A stretch of DNA of 64,000 nucleotides from Patellaria atrata CBS 101060 (Eukaryota; Ascomycota; Dothideomycetes; Patellariales; Patellariaceae), in the NCBI GenBank assembly GCA_010093705.1, contig MU006108.1:82818-146817 (forward strand). The letters run 5' to 3'. How positions within the stretch are numbered: the first letter of the stretch is position 1; each line of letters begins with the position of its first letter. The notes beneath the pieces are model-generated. The model saw only the letters and a list, made by a program, of their open reading frames with translations, searched no databases and had not been told where the DNA came from. This document shows, piece after piece, positions 44,225 through 56,930 of the stretch. Both the position numbers and the translations under genes were made by a program.

Positions 44225-45322
44225 ATGTCCCCACACAATGATGCCCCTTCCCCAGCCGGAAGCTTTAATGCTGGCTTCAACGATATCTCTCTCCGATCAG
44301 GGGCAGTTCAATCTCTATACTCTGCTCAATTCCATGACCGCTTCGATTCTAGCTCGATTGAGTCCACAGATATGGGAATCAATCGCCCCCTCATTCCTGG
44401 AATCTATGTCCCCACGGTGGCATTTTTCGACCCGGTAACCGAAGAACTCGACTTAGAGACCATCGCTAAACATACCGTACGTCTTGCTGAAGCAGGAGTT
44501 GCTGGTATCACTACCCAAGGATCCAACGGAGAAGCAGTCCATCTATCTCACAAGGAACGGGACTTGGTGACTCGAACTACTCGGAAAGCACTCGATGATG
44601 CTGGCTTTGGCTACATGCCTGTTATCGTTGGAACTGGCTCGCAATCTACCCGAGAGACCATTGAACTCTGCCACGAGGCTTATGCCGCTGGTGGGGATTA
44701 TGCTTTGATCCTTCCTCCTGCATACTATCAGGGGTTATTCGCGACAGATACGGTCAAAACATTTTTCCGCGACGTCGCCAACGCATCGCCGATCCCGATC
44801 TTGATCTACAACTACCCGGGAGCAGTCAGTGGCATGGATCTCAATTCGGACGTTATCGTTGAACTTTCCAAGCATCCCAATATTGTCGGCTGCAAGCTTA
44901 CCTGCGGAAACACTGGTAAGCTCAACCGAGTCGCTGCCGCTACTAGAGCTGCAACTCCTTCAGAACCTGGCTCAGGATTCATGTGCATGGGAGGGTCCGT
45001 GGACTTCACACTCCAAACACTTCTTGGGGGTGGATCAGGTATCATCGGAGGCATGGCCAACATTGCTCCAAAGGCGTGTGTTAAGCTGATGGCATTGTTC
45101 GAATCCGGTGATCTCAAGGAAGCTCGCAAACTGCAAGCCATCATAGCCAGGGGTGACTGGGCAGCAATTCAGGGTGGTATCGTGGGTACCAAAAGCGCAA
45201 TGCAGTCGCATTTCGGTTACGGTGGTTATGGGCGCAAGCCACTTCCCAGACCAAGCAAAGAAGAAGCGAGGATTTGGAGGGAAAGGTTCGATGAGTTGGT
45301 CAAGTTGGAGAAATCGCTTTAG
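44225..45322 (+). CDS. Class I aldolase of the dihydrodipicolinate synthase (DHDPS/NAL) family
   Basis: Single exon, 365 residues, ATG context CACCATGTC after a C/T-rich leader. The TIM-barrel starts near residue 55 (PLIPGIYVPTVAFFDP). The phosphate/carboxylate loop is GITTQGSNGEAVHLS (94-108). The catalytic tyrosine lies in IYNYPG (Tyr195) and the Schiff-base lysine is Lys224 in IVGCKLTCGN. The family forms or splits C-C bonds of pyruvate. Fungi make lysine by the aminoadipate route, so this is not a lysine-pathway enzyme. Likely roles are an aldolase for 2-keto-3-deoxy sugar acids (as LGA1/GaaC in galacturonate breakdown) or 4-hydroxy-2-oxoglutarate. The first 49 residues are a poorly ordered extension; Met50 (MGINRPLIPG) is an alternative start. 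It has no pathway neighbours here. Confidence 0.93.
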   Translation: MSPHNDAPSPAGSFNAGFNDISLRSGAVQSLYSAQFHDRFDSSSIESTDMGINRPLIPGIYVPTVAFFDPVTEELDLETIAKHTVRLAEAGVAGITTQGSNGEAVHLSHKERDLVTRTTRKALDDAGFGYMPVIVGTGSQSTRETIELCHEAYAAGGDYALILPPAYYQGLFATDTVKTFFRDVANASPIPILIYNYPGAVSGMDLNSDVIVELSKHPNIVGCKLTCGNTGKLNRVAAATRAATPSEPGSGFMCMGGSVDFTLQTLLGGGSGIIGGMANIAPKACVKLMALFESGDLKEARKLQAIIARGDWAAIQGGIVGTKSAMQSHFGYGGYGRKPLPRPSKEEARIWRERFDELVKLEKSL

Positions 45323-48300
45323 CCCCACAAATCTCGTTCGAAGTGTGCAGAATCCCCTCCCGTCTTCCGCGTTGGTTGACCAACTAGCATCAGCATTGTT
45401 CGGCGTAAGAGATGGCGTTCAGGGAGATATGCAAGAGCTCGTGCATCATGGGATGGCGTGTTGGCGTTTTATTTTTTATTTCCCCATGATTTCGCTTCTC
45501 GAAAAAGTCTGTTTCATGAGGACAAAAGCTATTGTAATGACTCCTTTTTTATTACCTTTTGCTATCAGCGCCGAAGAGAGGTTTCTGACAAAAGCATCGA
45601 TGTCGCTGGTTTTCATTTCCGTTTCTCGTTAGTTCCAGAGTTGTTTCTGTAAATACTTGGCGATTATCTCCTTTTTTGCTTTTTCTATCTTCATCTCCGG
45701 TGACGGAAATGGCTCCTTCACCGCTTACCTGTAGTGTGTACACCCACACCATCAAGGGCCTACGGCAAAGTTATTGGTAAAGAAATGAATAACATTGACA
45801 TAGATTTTCCGGAACCATCCGAATGAACCGCAATCTCGGTGCATATGGTACCTTTTGAGTCTTTTTAGATCGCCCATCCCAACCGGTTCCCTTTGCGGTG
45901 TGCTACTTGGGGGACAGCCATGCATAGTGACATGTGGGACGCACGTGCGCCGTTGTTTGATACCTGCTGAGGTTGGAACTGCGAAATAGCTTGATCGAGG
46001 GAGTTCTGAATTCCGTCTGCACTGTTTAGTGACTTTAGTCCAGCATCTAGCATTCAGTAGCTAGCAGCTCCAGCTGGAAACTACCGTAGGATCGTCAGCC
46101 CTACAAAACAAGTTTTGAAATAGTGCCGTTCTAACTCATGTTGAACCGCTAGTCGCGAACTTACGCATGCAAACGTTTGGTGTGCACGCCAGACGTGTGG
46201 TTTTGAGGTTCGGGTTACGGGTCGAACTACAAGAACGGGTAAGTTGAATTATTCCCGAACGTGTGCGGCAGATCGGGACGCCCAGGACGTTAGGACGAAT
46301 CAGCGAGGATGCATTTCGGTAGATTAAGCTTCCTCAAGCAGACAAAGCGTTGAAGGGACCTTGGAACCATGTGGGAATTGACGGGGGGGGACGCCCGCAA
46401 AAAGAAATTCAGGTATGGTAGCCATGTGAGAACGGAAAGGTGGCGGCATGCTGGGAACCCAAGTCTCTTCGGGCCGAAGCAGCTGATTTCCGGCATGCCA
46501 CTCGGCTTACATCTCCCAAACAGCGGCGATGTATCCGTAATCTATTGTAATCAGACTGATGCACGACGGGCATTATGTGCAGCAGCCTCCGACGGACTTG
46601 GGCATCAACAAGCTCAGCACTTTTGACGAGCCGTAACATCTTGCTCAAGCGCCGCGACTGAGATCCGAAAGGATTGCTTTTCGCAGGAAGCCACATAACG
46701 TCGCTTGTAAAAGCCACAGTGAGACCGTTAGTGTTAGCGGCCAAGGGATCTAGATCGAGCAAATGCTGAAAGATCTTGAGAGATCTTTATTCTGACTTAC
46801 AACATGTTTGTCTTGGTCCACCAGTCTGTGTAAAAATGCCGTTCACTGAAGAAATATTAAGCTCTCCCTTTGGCACGTCACGTGTGCAAAGTGTCCATCG
46901 AACCATCTTTCATTCTGTCTCATTATGCTGTCGTTAGAAAGGAAAGTCTTTTCTTCTCAGTGTTATCAGACTGCGATACAGTTATGGTTTGGAATATCCC
47001 AGCCATGCCATTAGTATCATACAGGTCGATGAGCTCCCACCGCACAGGACGCAATGTTGAAACAGTTACGATTCATGAGCGAGGAATTCCAAATGCAACA
47101 GAGGATGTCATCCATCAAACTAAATATTTTCAGGTAGCAGGGCCAACCAGAAATCACCTGAATCGATTTTTGATGTTTCTGTGCGGTAGAGTATCCTGGT
47201 ACTACAAAGATCACTCGAAAAGAAATCCCATAGAATCCGAGCTCTTTCATATTCGTTCGCTATCCATTAATCATCTATTAGGATCCAAGAATAATGAGCC
47301 GGTTATTAGAGCGGGTTGAGGACTATAGTAGCTGGTCTGAGATGGAGGGGAACCAACACTTTAGCCGGCGAATAGACGCAGTAGAAAACAGATAGAAAGA
47401 GAAGTGACCAGAAAGAAACACGAAACGATCCAGGAAGATATTTTACCAACCGATGCATCATTACACCCTGCTAACGCGTACTACCCTTATTTGTGAGTTG
47501 AAGGGTCATTCCTCCCCCTTATTACGGTTTTCATGGCTCACCGTATGTCCACAACGAAAATACCTTCCAACCCAAGCTTTGCAGACTCTCGGAATCCTCA
47601 CGGGCGTGGTCGTACATCATTCAGTGTGCAACGAATGCACGGTAACTGAGGGTTGTCTACCATGACTGGAGAGAAGGTACCCATACTCCCTGTTGTTCTG
47701 CATGCACAGACGCTCCGCAAGTGAAAAGAAAAAAATGACGAAGAAAACACTATAAAGAAACAGAGTGTCAAAAAGAGATCAACACTATACTGTCCTTTTA
47801 ACATACAAGAAAGAGTAGCAGGATTAGTTCCGTAATCGGAAGTTATCCGCAAGACGAGCAGCGTAACGGATGAATAAAGAGAACATTGAGCATCAACGGT
47901 GTAGGCTCTTTTCACGGTGTCGAGTCGGGATCAATGAATAGCTCTTTGCTCCCGGTACTGTGGAAATACGTCAACGGGAAGAGGTACGCAAGGGATATGG
48001 ATTGATGAGTGAATCTCAGGCAGCTTGAAGAGGCGAGGTTGGAACTGCGTTTGTTGTGGGTCTGCCAAGGGACAGACAACCACAAGTTCCGCAGCAATTG
48101 ACGAGAGAACCTCAGCCTCATTTCTCAATCCCTAGACTTGTATGCAACTTTGTATCCAATTCCATACCATACCATCGACCTGCCAGACATTGGGTGGTAT
48201 CCCGAGCTTTCTCCTGGCTCAAATGAACCGTTTGCTAGTTGGTATCCCGATGGGAATGATGGGGAAGCATAAGTTGAGAAGTTGGTTTGCCTCTGTTCTG

Positions 48301-49552
48301 TGGATGGACGTCCTCCCCTATTTCGACTGGTGGAGCTGAAGAATTCGTATTGAATTGGCGATTCTATCCGTTATCGCGTCTTAACCGAGCTTTCTGCATA
48401 GTCTCTATGAGACTACTGATACCATCGACCGGATTCGTTTAGCCCTGGGGATTCTTGTTTCTCATATTCCACTCGCAGTTCTCTTGGATAGATGCACAGC
48501 GCCATAATAATGGTTTCACTGCGATAGAATATCGACTTAATGGTGCTGTTATTTCACGTACGACTAGCACAACATGCCAGTCAGATCAAATTAACCCTCA
48601 TTGTTTTGGGAATCACTTGTTGGTACCCTATCAACTGTCACTTCTCATTTTGACTAAACGGATTGAACAGTACTACACCGCATCCTTTTTCAGACCACCG
48701 ATAATCTTGGATAAGCAACATGGGTAGAAATCGGTGTCCCTCCTTCGTCACGGTTGGATTGAGCTGTTACTGAAATTTCCTATACCGACCACAGCTACTA
48801 CTAGGTCCAATTGCATTAAACTTTGAGACTAATTCTATCTGTTGTAAGCTTACAGTCCTCTGACGATCCCGTAACGAGGAGAGATCGTCCCTTTTTCTGT
48901 TTCATCTTTCGAATATACGTCACCAGTGTCTTTTCTTAAGCACTGAGATACCTCCAAGGCCTTGAAAAATATATCCACATACCTGATAATATTAGCAACC
49001 ATCCACTGCGTGTGTACCCAGGGTTGGGTTTCTCCGACGGTATTGCCAGATGCGGGAATTGCCACACAAAATAACTTGAATAATCAAGCGGTGGAGAATC
49101 TGTTCAATTGTCCTAATGGATTTATTGACCGGTTGTCGTTAATTCCATGGGCTGAGGCTCCGCAAACGGGCCTGATGGGAGTACAAGAATCGCTAAACCG
49201 GGGGTTTTCAGAGGCTTTCTGCTAAGCGTTTAGTGAACTGTCTCCTAGAATTGAGAACATCGCCTACCGTTACCATATCTCCAAGAATCACTACACAGCG
49301 TATAATAAGACATTGCAAATTCATAGCACTCACCGCTCCAGCCCGGGAGATGGGCGTATATAATTCTTCAACCCCTTACTTCTTGCTCGCAATCAGCCTG
49401 CCCTTCTATATCCACTCCTCAAATATCGACTGCTGACCCTTTTTAAAGTTATCAAAGCATTCAATTCGGCTCTCAGTCCTCAGTGTTGAATAACCTCTAT
49501 TCCTCTTACTCCATCACATCCAAACTATCACGGCTATCTTGCGAGCTTCAAC
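45323..49552. other. Gene-free stretch of 4.2 kb
   Basis: Open frames here either begin with TTG/GTG (46870-47319, 48962-49225) or are matched by equally long frames on the other strand. I see no family motif, RNA gene, transposon end or tandem array. The 100 bp before 49553 have a TTTTTAAAG box and C/T-rich leader belonging to the small Cys-rich gene. Confidence 0.45.
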
Positions 49553-49735
49553 ATGACTCAGGATTCTACATCAGGCACTGATATCCACAATTATATGGCG
49601 CAAGAAGAAGTCAAGTACTGGATATGCTGCAAATGCCGTAACCCCATAGCCACTTGCACAGGCACTTGTTGTCCCTTCTGCTTTCATCCTCGCCCGTGCG
49701 CGAACTGTATCGAAAGTCCGCCTCCGAAAATTTGA
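49553..49735 (+). CDS. Small Cys-rich protein (60 residues), possible zinc-binding
   Basis: The ATG at 49553 sits in a good context (TTCAACATGAC) behind a C/T-rich leader with a TTTTTAAAG box about 115 bp upstream. No intron is needed. The C-terminal half has eight Cys in pairs: WICCKCRNPIATCTGTCC, then PFCFHPRPCANC. This C-x-C / CC / C..C plus His spacing resembles short fungal zinc-ribbon-like proteins that start with a W-x-C-C-x-C motif. No signal peptide is present, so it is probably intracellular. I cannot assign a function. The gene is isolated in a gene-poor region. Confidence 0.55.
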   Translation: MTQDSTSGTDIHNYMAQEEVKYWICCKCRNPIATCTGTCCPFCFHPRPCANCIESPPPKI

Positions 49736-51002
49736 TAAAAATATCCACTATGGTCCCTGACTACCTTCTTCTCCATCGTTTCGGGTCGGAACTAGACTCA
49801 GTAACAGACAAAAAACACCTAGAGGCGGGAATTTAAGGGGCTCTATTCAACGGCCGGGTTTGGTTGAGATTTCATGGTGCGATGGAGTTTCTTACTTCGG
49901 GGTTTCCTTTTCACTATCGGTATTCGGGGACAGAAGGCGAATGTGAATGCCGATGAGGGTTTTATGGTGTTTTTCAGCTTCTTCTGTATCCTGGATGGGT
50001 CTAATGACTTGAACATTGGTATTTGGATCACACTAATGTGTGGATTTGTACTAGGAGACCTTGGCTGGCTGTGGCATAATGGGGTTGAAACTTCGGAGGA
50101 TAACATTCTTTGATCAAATCTCTAGACATCATTGATAAACTCACACTCCCCCCCAAAAAAAAGACTTAGTTCTTCGTAATCATGACTGAAAATGCCCCGT
50201 CGAAAGATGCGTCCAAGCCAATGGCAGAACGAGACCGTTGCTCGTATGACTCTCAGTTTAGCAAGGCTAACTTAACAGTAAATGAACACCATAACAAGAT
50301 AAACGCTCATTCAACTGTTCGTGACCCCATTGTTTCAGCACAGTCCAATGAGTATTGCTGCTTTGTTATTAAAGCTGAGTTACGTGACGGTAATAGGAAA
50401 GTCGGTTAGGTCACGCTACGGATATCAGAAATACGACTCCTGAGTAAGATCCACGCCCGCACAGAGGAATCTTAGAGAAGGTACGAAGGCTAGAATACTG
50501 TGAAGATTCTCTGACATTCCTACAGGTATGTGTTCTACTCAGATCCAGGGAGAAAACTAGTACCTCAACCCCCCGTAGTATCCCCTTTGCTGATTATCGT
50601 TTCAGCATCCTCAGAGTCCGGGAATCTCTAAAATTCCACTACATTATCGACGCTACGGGATATCACAGAATGATCATACACCAGAATATTGACTTATAGC
50701 CACAGTCCACAGGATCATGAGCAACTTATGTACATCAGGTTTCCCAGAGTGACTCTATTCGATGACCAAGGTATCTCTATAGCACTGTGACATCCAGAGG
50801 CCCTTTGGACACTGGATATGACGTCGCACAAACACTTAAACACCTCTGCTACCATTCTTCCTCCATCCCCAACACAACCCCCATTGCGAAGCCTCCGACT
50901 TCTCCGACTGATACGTCCTCAGGACGACTTAAGCAGAGAACACACTCAGCTTCTAACCTTCACACAATCATACCTGTTCCTTATACCAGCCTCTTCGCCA
51001 AG
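49736..51002. other. Intergenic region with one weak small ORF
   Basis: An ATG-started frame at 50182-50409 (75 codons, MTENAPSKDASKPMAERDR...) has a plausible leader but no recognisable feature. Frames at 49843-50113 oppose each other. A C/T-rich leader-like stretch runs at about 50850-51000 ahead of the next small gene. Confidence 0.4.
50182..50409 (+). CDS. Doubtful small hypothetical protein (75 residues)
   Basis: It starts MTENAPSKDASKPMAERDRC and is hydrophilic, with a YCCFVIK patch near the end. It may be the first exon of a longer broken gene. Only the ATG, the open frame and the A/C-rich leader support it. Confidence 0.2.
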   Translation: MTENAPSKDASKPMAERDRCSYDSQFSKANLTVNEHHNKINAHSTVRDPIVSAQSNEYCCFVIKAELRDGNRKVG

Positions 51003-51260
51003 ATGTCCATCAAGTGGCCAGACAGCAAGCGTCGTCCCAGCCAAGATAGCGACCAAGAGATGGAGAAGGAATACGAGAGACGCCGGCGCGATCATGACAA
51101 GGTTGAAGCATGATCTTATCTCCCCCTCAGTCTATACAGAGGCTAAGACGTTCTCATATTGTAGGTTATGCGTGCGGCTCTTATTAGCACAGTCGTGTTG
51201 GCGCTCATGACTGGAGTCTATTTGAAGAAGGAGCGCAACCGGAGAGAGGGAGCGTGGTGA
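51003..51260 (+). CDS. Small single-pass membrane protein (about 64 residues)
   Basis: Two exons: 51003-51101 and 51165-51260. The ATG has a strong context (GCCAAGATGTCC). The N-terminal half is charged and hydrophilic (MSIKWPDSKRRPSQ, then EKEYERRRRDHDK). The second exon gives one hydrophobic helix (ALISTVVLALMTGVYL) followed by basic KKERNRREGAW. The donor GTTGAA is weak, but the ATATTGTAG acceptor and frame continuity are good. An upstream in-frame stretch lacks an ATG. The topology, with positive residues flanking a short helix, suits a mitochondrial inner-membrane or ER microprotein. I do not recognise the family. Confidence 0.5.
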
Positions 51261-52913
51261 TGTGGGAAGACAAGAGTGTAGGAGGTGTTGAAGATGCCGA
51301 GTTCATACCTGAATGGGGTTACTGTCTTTCGAGGTATAATTATTGGTTCCTTGGAAAAGTTTGGCTATTTCAACATCGAACGCGACGAGTTCTGGTTCGA
51401 AGGAGAAGATGCAGACATGATTCTTTCAAATTGCTGTGGTGGCACGAAAGTCTGATCAGCTGGGGTCTCTCTTGCTTCAGTACAGACAACAATTCGACTG
51501 CGATTGCAAGAGCAGATTTGAGCTACCAATGAAATGAGTTTGAAACTGACTACAAAGACCTTACACATTGCTGGTGAACCTCCGCGGAAAACACAAAGTT
51601 CTTACCCGCAACCATGGCTGTCAATGTACGATAACCATCTGCCGTTAAGCATCCCGCAAGTAGAGTACATAAATATTTTGACTACTTCGTGCGCTTGCAT
51701 GCCAATGTAGCGAAGATATGACTGCTCACAAGTCAAATGTAAGCTTGATGCCTTCCTTCACCACAAAGCAGATTGATTTCTCTTCCTCGGACTTGACGAT
51801 AGTAGCGATGCTATCTTCAATCATGTGGGACTTATCAGTAAAGGACACGTATGAAACATCCTTAAGAAATTCGTCCGGTCAGTGATACCAGAAGGCGCAA
51901 GAGATCAAAAAAAGTTCCACCTATATGCAAAGAGTAGAGGTAGGACAGAACATGTGTAAAGAAAATATATCCGCCTATCACATAATCCTCTCAAGCGAGA
52001 AAAGTGTTGCATCTAGAAATTCTAGACCCTATGCTGGAGAGTAACTCAATATGAAAAGTCCGTAACTATGTCTTCCTATCCGAGCACCCCACTCATACAT
52101 CGGGACGATGCAGTACGTCATCCGCCGCACGATTCGGGAACGTGCAAGCCACGATGCTGCAAGTGATGATGAGTTGTCAATTCTGAACCAGCCACTTGGC
52201 TCACCGGGAGTAATGCATGCGAGAAAGAGTGAAAACGTGGGATGGAGACAAGGATGAAATAGCGGTCTGGGTTACCTAGCTCTTGACAGAATGATTTATC
52301 AAAACATGTGGTAGTGATTCTATCCTTACATGCTACATAGTTCCTTATCGAGACTTTTTAGGATAGGAGTACTGACGGAGGAGAGAAAATAGAGGGAGGA
52401 AGTGAACATAGAGACCGATAAAGTATGGAGGTTCGGGAGCCAAGACCAGAGTAACAGGGACAGTATTCAAGCCTTAAGACCAATCAAGCGTAATATATGG
52501 ATCGAGAGAAGGAGTTCAAAGTGGCGTTCGAAGACTGAAAGAAAAGAAATGTACGAATGTCAACGGATTGGCGGTTTAAATTTCAATCACTGTACTGTAC
52601 AAGGGCTTGTACCGTACTGTACAACAATTATTCCAGGGGCTTCAGGACAGATAGAAACCAGCGAATACTTACTTTTGCCCCTCGTCGCGCCGGCTTAGTA
52701 CAGGTAATCGTCCATCCGGAAAGCTACTTTCAATTCCTGAAAGAGGAAAACTCGCATGATCATGGAAAAAAAGTTGTATTCGTATACTGCACATTTCACT
52801 AACCAATCAGACCCATGACGACATGCTTGTCAGATGTCCCCATCCCCAACCGCATTCTTCCAAAAATATCGGAGTATACTAGGAAAATCGTGCAAGCTTC
52901 CTAGAATCAGAGC
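51261..52913. other. Gene-free stretch of 1.65 kb
   Basis: A pair of palindromic motifs, TGTACTGTACAAG and TTGTACCGTACTGTACAA, lies at about 52590-52625. Otherwise I see no coding or structural signal. Confidence 0.5.
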
Positions 52914-55606
52914 TCATCTGAATAGATTGTATCTATCATAGTCAGCGAGACGTAGTTCCTATAAGCAAGTTAGCTGAGATGTAATCCAATTGAGGGCATA
53001 TCCTGACCTCAAAAGAAAAGTTCTTATGCGGTTCTAGGACTGTGATCGACTGATATGAACCAACCGGTCCTTTCTCATACTCCGAAATTTCATATGATGA
53101 GAAGGGTCTCTCACCTGTTCCATGACTCTTATTCGGAGTTCCCACATTGGGATATATCCCACCCCCGTTGTTGGTCGCAAAGTTCAAAAGTGGCATCGTT
53201 GGCTTGTTAGCCGGTGACAAGGAGACCTTTCGGTTTTCTTCATTTTCGCCGAGCTTGTTTGTAGTACTTGGAGACCTCGAAGGTTTTGGAGTGCTCGCGG
53301 GAGTTATCAACTGGCCCTGGCCAGTCACTGTAGGTGGGAAAAGTGCATGTGGCTGGCTCAGCGGGGTTTGAAGAGGCTGGGACTCGCCGGTCTTCTTGGA
53401 ACCTCGTGCCAACTTTTTCGCTACTGTGGCATGTATCAGCATATATCTTCCAGGTAAAGGCCACGCATGTGGGCTGGAGAGATCTTTTTCCTGTTACCTG
53501 TAGGTGCCCTGGCTACATGACGATTGCATGTCTTCAGACTGATCTCGAGGACCTTTATCTTCTCAGTAAGATAATTACGCTCGCGCTGCACGTCTTCGCG
53601 CTCGGCCGCCAGTATCGCAATATCCTCACTAGACATATGTGATATGGTTGTGGGAGAGAATATTTCGGGAAGGTCGGACATCAAACAATTCTCCACGGCG
53701 AGAACTGCAACGTTATCGATGAATACATCTAAAGCGACCTGGAAAGCATGAGTAGTGTAATAATTGATTATGATGGGACTAAGAGAGTCATATGTACCTT
53801 ATAGTATCTGTCCATTAGATCAAGAAGGTCGGAAAACGAAGCTTCGGTATTGCCAACGGACCTCTCTTTTTGTCTCCGCTCGTAGTCTTCTTCTAGTGCG
53901 AGATATCGGGGATTGTAGGTGATGGGATGCCCGCTTTCATGTTGCTTGAGGAGCTCATTCAGTTTCTCTCTTAATGCACTTAGTCGCTCATCCATACGAG
54001 GGTCAACATGTTCCTTTAGGACGATGTCAAAGGTGGACGCATTCGTAGCGCTACCGAGTGCAAGTTCTAAGAATTCCTTTGCCGCCTCCCAAACATTTGT
54101 AATATGTTCCTCGGCTATCTCTCTCCAAGGTCGGGCTTGTTGATAGAATAGATGCCCGACAAGTTTAGGGTCTGTAGTTCTAGGCAGTTCAGTTCCTCTG
54201 TTCACCCTAACAAGGTCGCCAATTTCCGACATAAACGCAGTGCGAGAAATTTGATTACGTGCGGTATTACCGAATCCCTGAAAACCATCCACTATTTGTC
54301 GGGAATGGCCGTGTTTGGTCATTCGGCGGGAAAATTCCTCGTTGAGATTTTGGATGATGGCCCTCAGATTGGGGTTCAACTCAGACTCGGCGCGGAAAAA
54401 ATGGTCGTTATAGATTCCATCGCATGCGTACTTGACAAGATCCGAGAACCTCTTACCAATACCGATGAGATAGGTTCTTTGCTCATCTGTTGTTGGCCTT
54501 GAGGGTCCAAGTTTTGCTACTCTTGATTTTGATGTTGTAATCTCTTCTCGAATTTCCCGAACGACGTTCTCCAAATCTTTAGCGATATGCTGTAGAAATA
54601 TCCCACTAAGACGGGAACGTAACGCTGTTATGCCGAGTGATGATTGCTTACAGCTCAACCATTCACTATCCCGGAAATACTCAGCCTCTGCTTTGTCTCT
54701 CTCCTCGGCGGTAGCATTCTTCTCCTTCTGACCCTTATTCTTGAGTACATGCCAGCCGAGGGCAAGAAGATTTCTCTTGTCTCCATTCTTTGCGAGCTTG
54801 ATCCAATCAGCTTTCTTTCCGAAACCAGCATCCAAAGTATCAGGTTTAGTGATAATCCCTAGTGTTCTCTCTCCATTAGGATCAAAGTTGCGAGCCATCT
54901 TTAGCACCTCCTGGTTGGCATAGTCGTTCTGCGCCGATACCACAGCCAAAATGATAGTCCGGGGCTGTTCCATGTACGATTCAACTAACTGTTTCGCAAC
55001 TTCGATATCCTTATCGGTTTGACGCTCTGTTTCATTCCTAATCAACCCTGGAAGGTCAACAAGTGTAAGGTGAGGTCGATCGGGGCCAGAATTTTCGATA
55101 CAAAGGACATCGTCGCTGAATGCATTCGTATTTGAGCCGATTGGCATCAAGTCCAATACCTTTCTTGCCTGCTCGATTATCCCGGGGAAATCCTCAGGAG
55201 AAGAGAACTTTGGATGAAAATTGAGGAGTCGTTGCCTTTCTTCTTCTGTACGGGTTGGACCAGGTCTGATGCTCACAGAAACACGAGGCTTATCTGTTCG
55301 TCTCATAATAAGTTCAGTTGCAAACCGAGTGCACAATCCCTCATTAGTCGGAAATTTGGTAAGAGAAATAGCTTCCAGTACTGAACTCTTTCCCGCAGAC
55401 TGGTCGCCGCATACCACGAGTTGGGGAAGACTGATATATTTACTGATTCCCAAAGATTTCAGCTTGTCGATATCGTCAAGAAGCTGAGATTGCTCTTGGG
55501 GGTGGAGTTGTGGAGGTGTGAGTGATTTGGGAACATCATGTTTTCCAGGTGGTGGAAAGTCTGAAGGTTGACTCGTCGGTTCGGAGACCTGCTCGTTGGT
55601 TGCCAT
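52914..55606 (-). CDS. Dynamin-like large GTPase (fungal Vps1/Mx-like)
   Basis: Four exons: 55606-53798, 53738-53498, 53423-53008 and 52958-52914, giving 836 residues. The start is the Met of MATNEQVSEPTSQ; an upstream TTG frame is not used. Dynamins polymerise on membranes and use GTP to pinch or remodel them. The G domain has G1 GDQSAGKSS (67-75), the switch region TRFATELI, G3 DLPG (184-187) and G4 TKPD (253-256). The middle domain and GED follow. The GED is split by an intron and contains VALDVFIDNVAVLAVENCL and FSPTTISHMSSEDIAILAAE. The last 150 residues are a Ser/Pro-rich tail ending in ELRLADYDRYNLFR on a short last exon, reached through a weak GTCAGG donor. There is no PH domain or transmembrane helix. 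Such Mx-like dynamins are abundant in filamentous fungi; the specific role is unknown. Confidence 0.9.
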
Positions 55607-56930
55607 AATGATTGCGATGATTTCTAAAAGCAGTAGAGAGGGTAAGAAAAAATTAAGGATGAACAATGTTGAGTTGTTTGATACTAATTCAATTGGAAGT
55701 ATATGAATGTTGGAGGTCGTGGTGATTATAAGATTGGAACGATGGCGCTACCAAATATATATGGTGATATACTGAAAGAGAGCCTCGTGAAAGCCGAGTA
55801 GGCACCCATTCACGGGTGAGCGACGTTCAAAGCGGCTCGGGGAGTGAACACCTCTACGTGGAGGAGATGCGAACAGACCATCCGGTCCCACGTGCGCATA
55901 ACTATCGATTTTACGTTCCAAATGTTGTGAAACGGTAAATGCTGCACCTCCCCACCAATCCACTATCTTCTGAACTGGATATAACAGAGTGTTCGAAACG
56001 ATGTTCTCCTCAACATGTTGTTGGATTGGTCTGTAAGGGTTTAACCTGGCGAGATTTGTATGGATGCTATACATATAGAGTGACTGAATGAGGAACTCAG
56101 TGAAAATGTCTGTTGAAAATCATTGGTCGCCATCGTGGAGGCGCAAGCACATTCCCGCCCGTGGCTGACCTTTCTGTAGTTCTACGATAAAAAGAAGCAA
56201 GGCTGGCCAGGCTGACGAGGCTGAAGAGATGATAGAAGTACGTAGGGAGTAGGCTGAGAATAGAAAGTGGAATTGAAAATATACACTTTGCAGAAGAGAA
56301 AACAACATATGTAGAAGATAGTACCTTTGATATTAATGAGGGTATGAAATCAACGAGATCAGACTTACAGGCCAGCATCTACAGTAATTGTTTGGTGATC
56401 ATGTTTAGAATCGAAACGTGGAACGTGGGACAAACTACTATGTACAGATAACCTCAAACAATAATAAACGCCACATATGTTTGCAGATATGTTGGTGATC
56501 GAATGTGGACATCCATCGAAACGTATAGCGATTCAAGGCCTCAATGGTAGTGCCGCAGTCGTGCATTCATTGGGGAGCTCCCTGCGCTTACGCCCAACTG
56601 GTGATAAACCTGTGGGCTATCCAATGAAGCCTCACACCGTATGCGCATCCACAGCCACACTCGCTTCCCCTTGACTGCCATCATTGAACGGGTATTGACA
56701 AAGCTTGAGGTTGAGATATACGCCAAAAGTGTTCTTGCGGATGATGTTGGTGGTGCTTAAGAATCCCCTTGGTTGTTCCCGCCTGAAGATAACGGCAGAA
56801 CTAAGGTACAGTATTTGTACCTACAGTAAAAATAAGAGTGCCGCTAATTACTAGACCCTTGGCACATCGCGACATAATCCGACGTCAAACAGTAGTTCAT
56901 ATCGATCTTAATCGAGATGTGAACCTTAAG
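55607..56930. other. Divergent intergenic region, no gene seen
   Basis: This lies between the starts of the dynamin gene (minus) and the ChaC gene (plus). GGTACAGTATTTGTACC, a perfect-looking inverted motif, sits at about 56807-56823. Open frames at 55748-56378 have no recognisable content. Confidence 0.45.

Noticed and set aside
46870-47319. 149-codon plus-strand open frame
   Set aside because: It begins with TTG, contains no recognisable domain, and no splice extension could be found. The overlapping minus-strand frame is also open for 77 codons.
48962-49225. 87-codon frame that looks like a small secreted protein (ISTYLIILATIHCVC)
   Set aside because: There is no ATG: the frame begins at TTG. 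No upstream exon with an ATG and donor could be found in frame.
49843-50113. Opposed 87- and 79-codon frames on the two strands
   Set aside because: Neither has a recognisable feature. Both being open over the same DNA suggests local low stop density rather than a gene.
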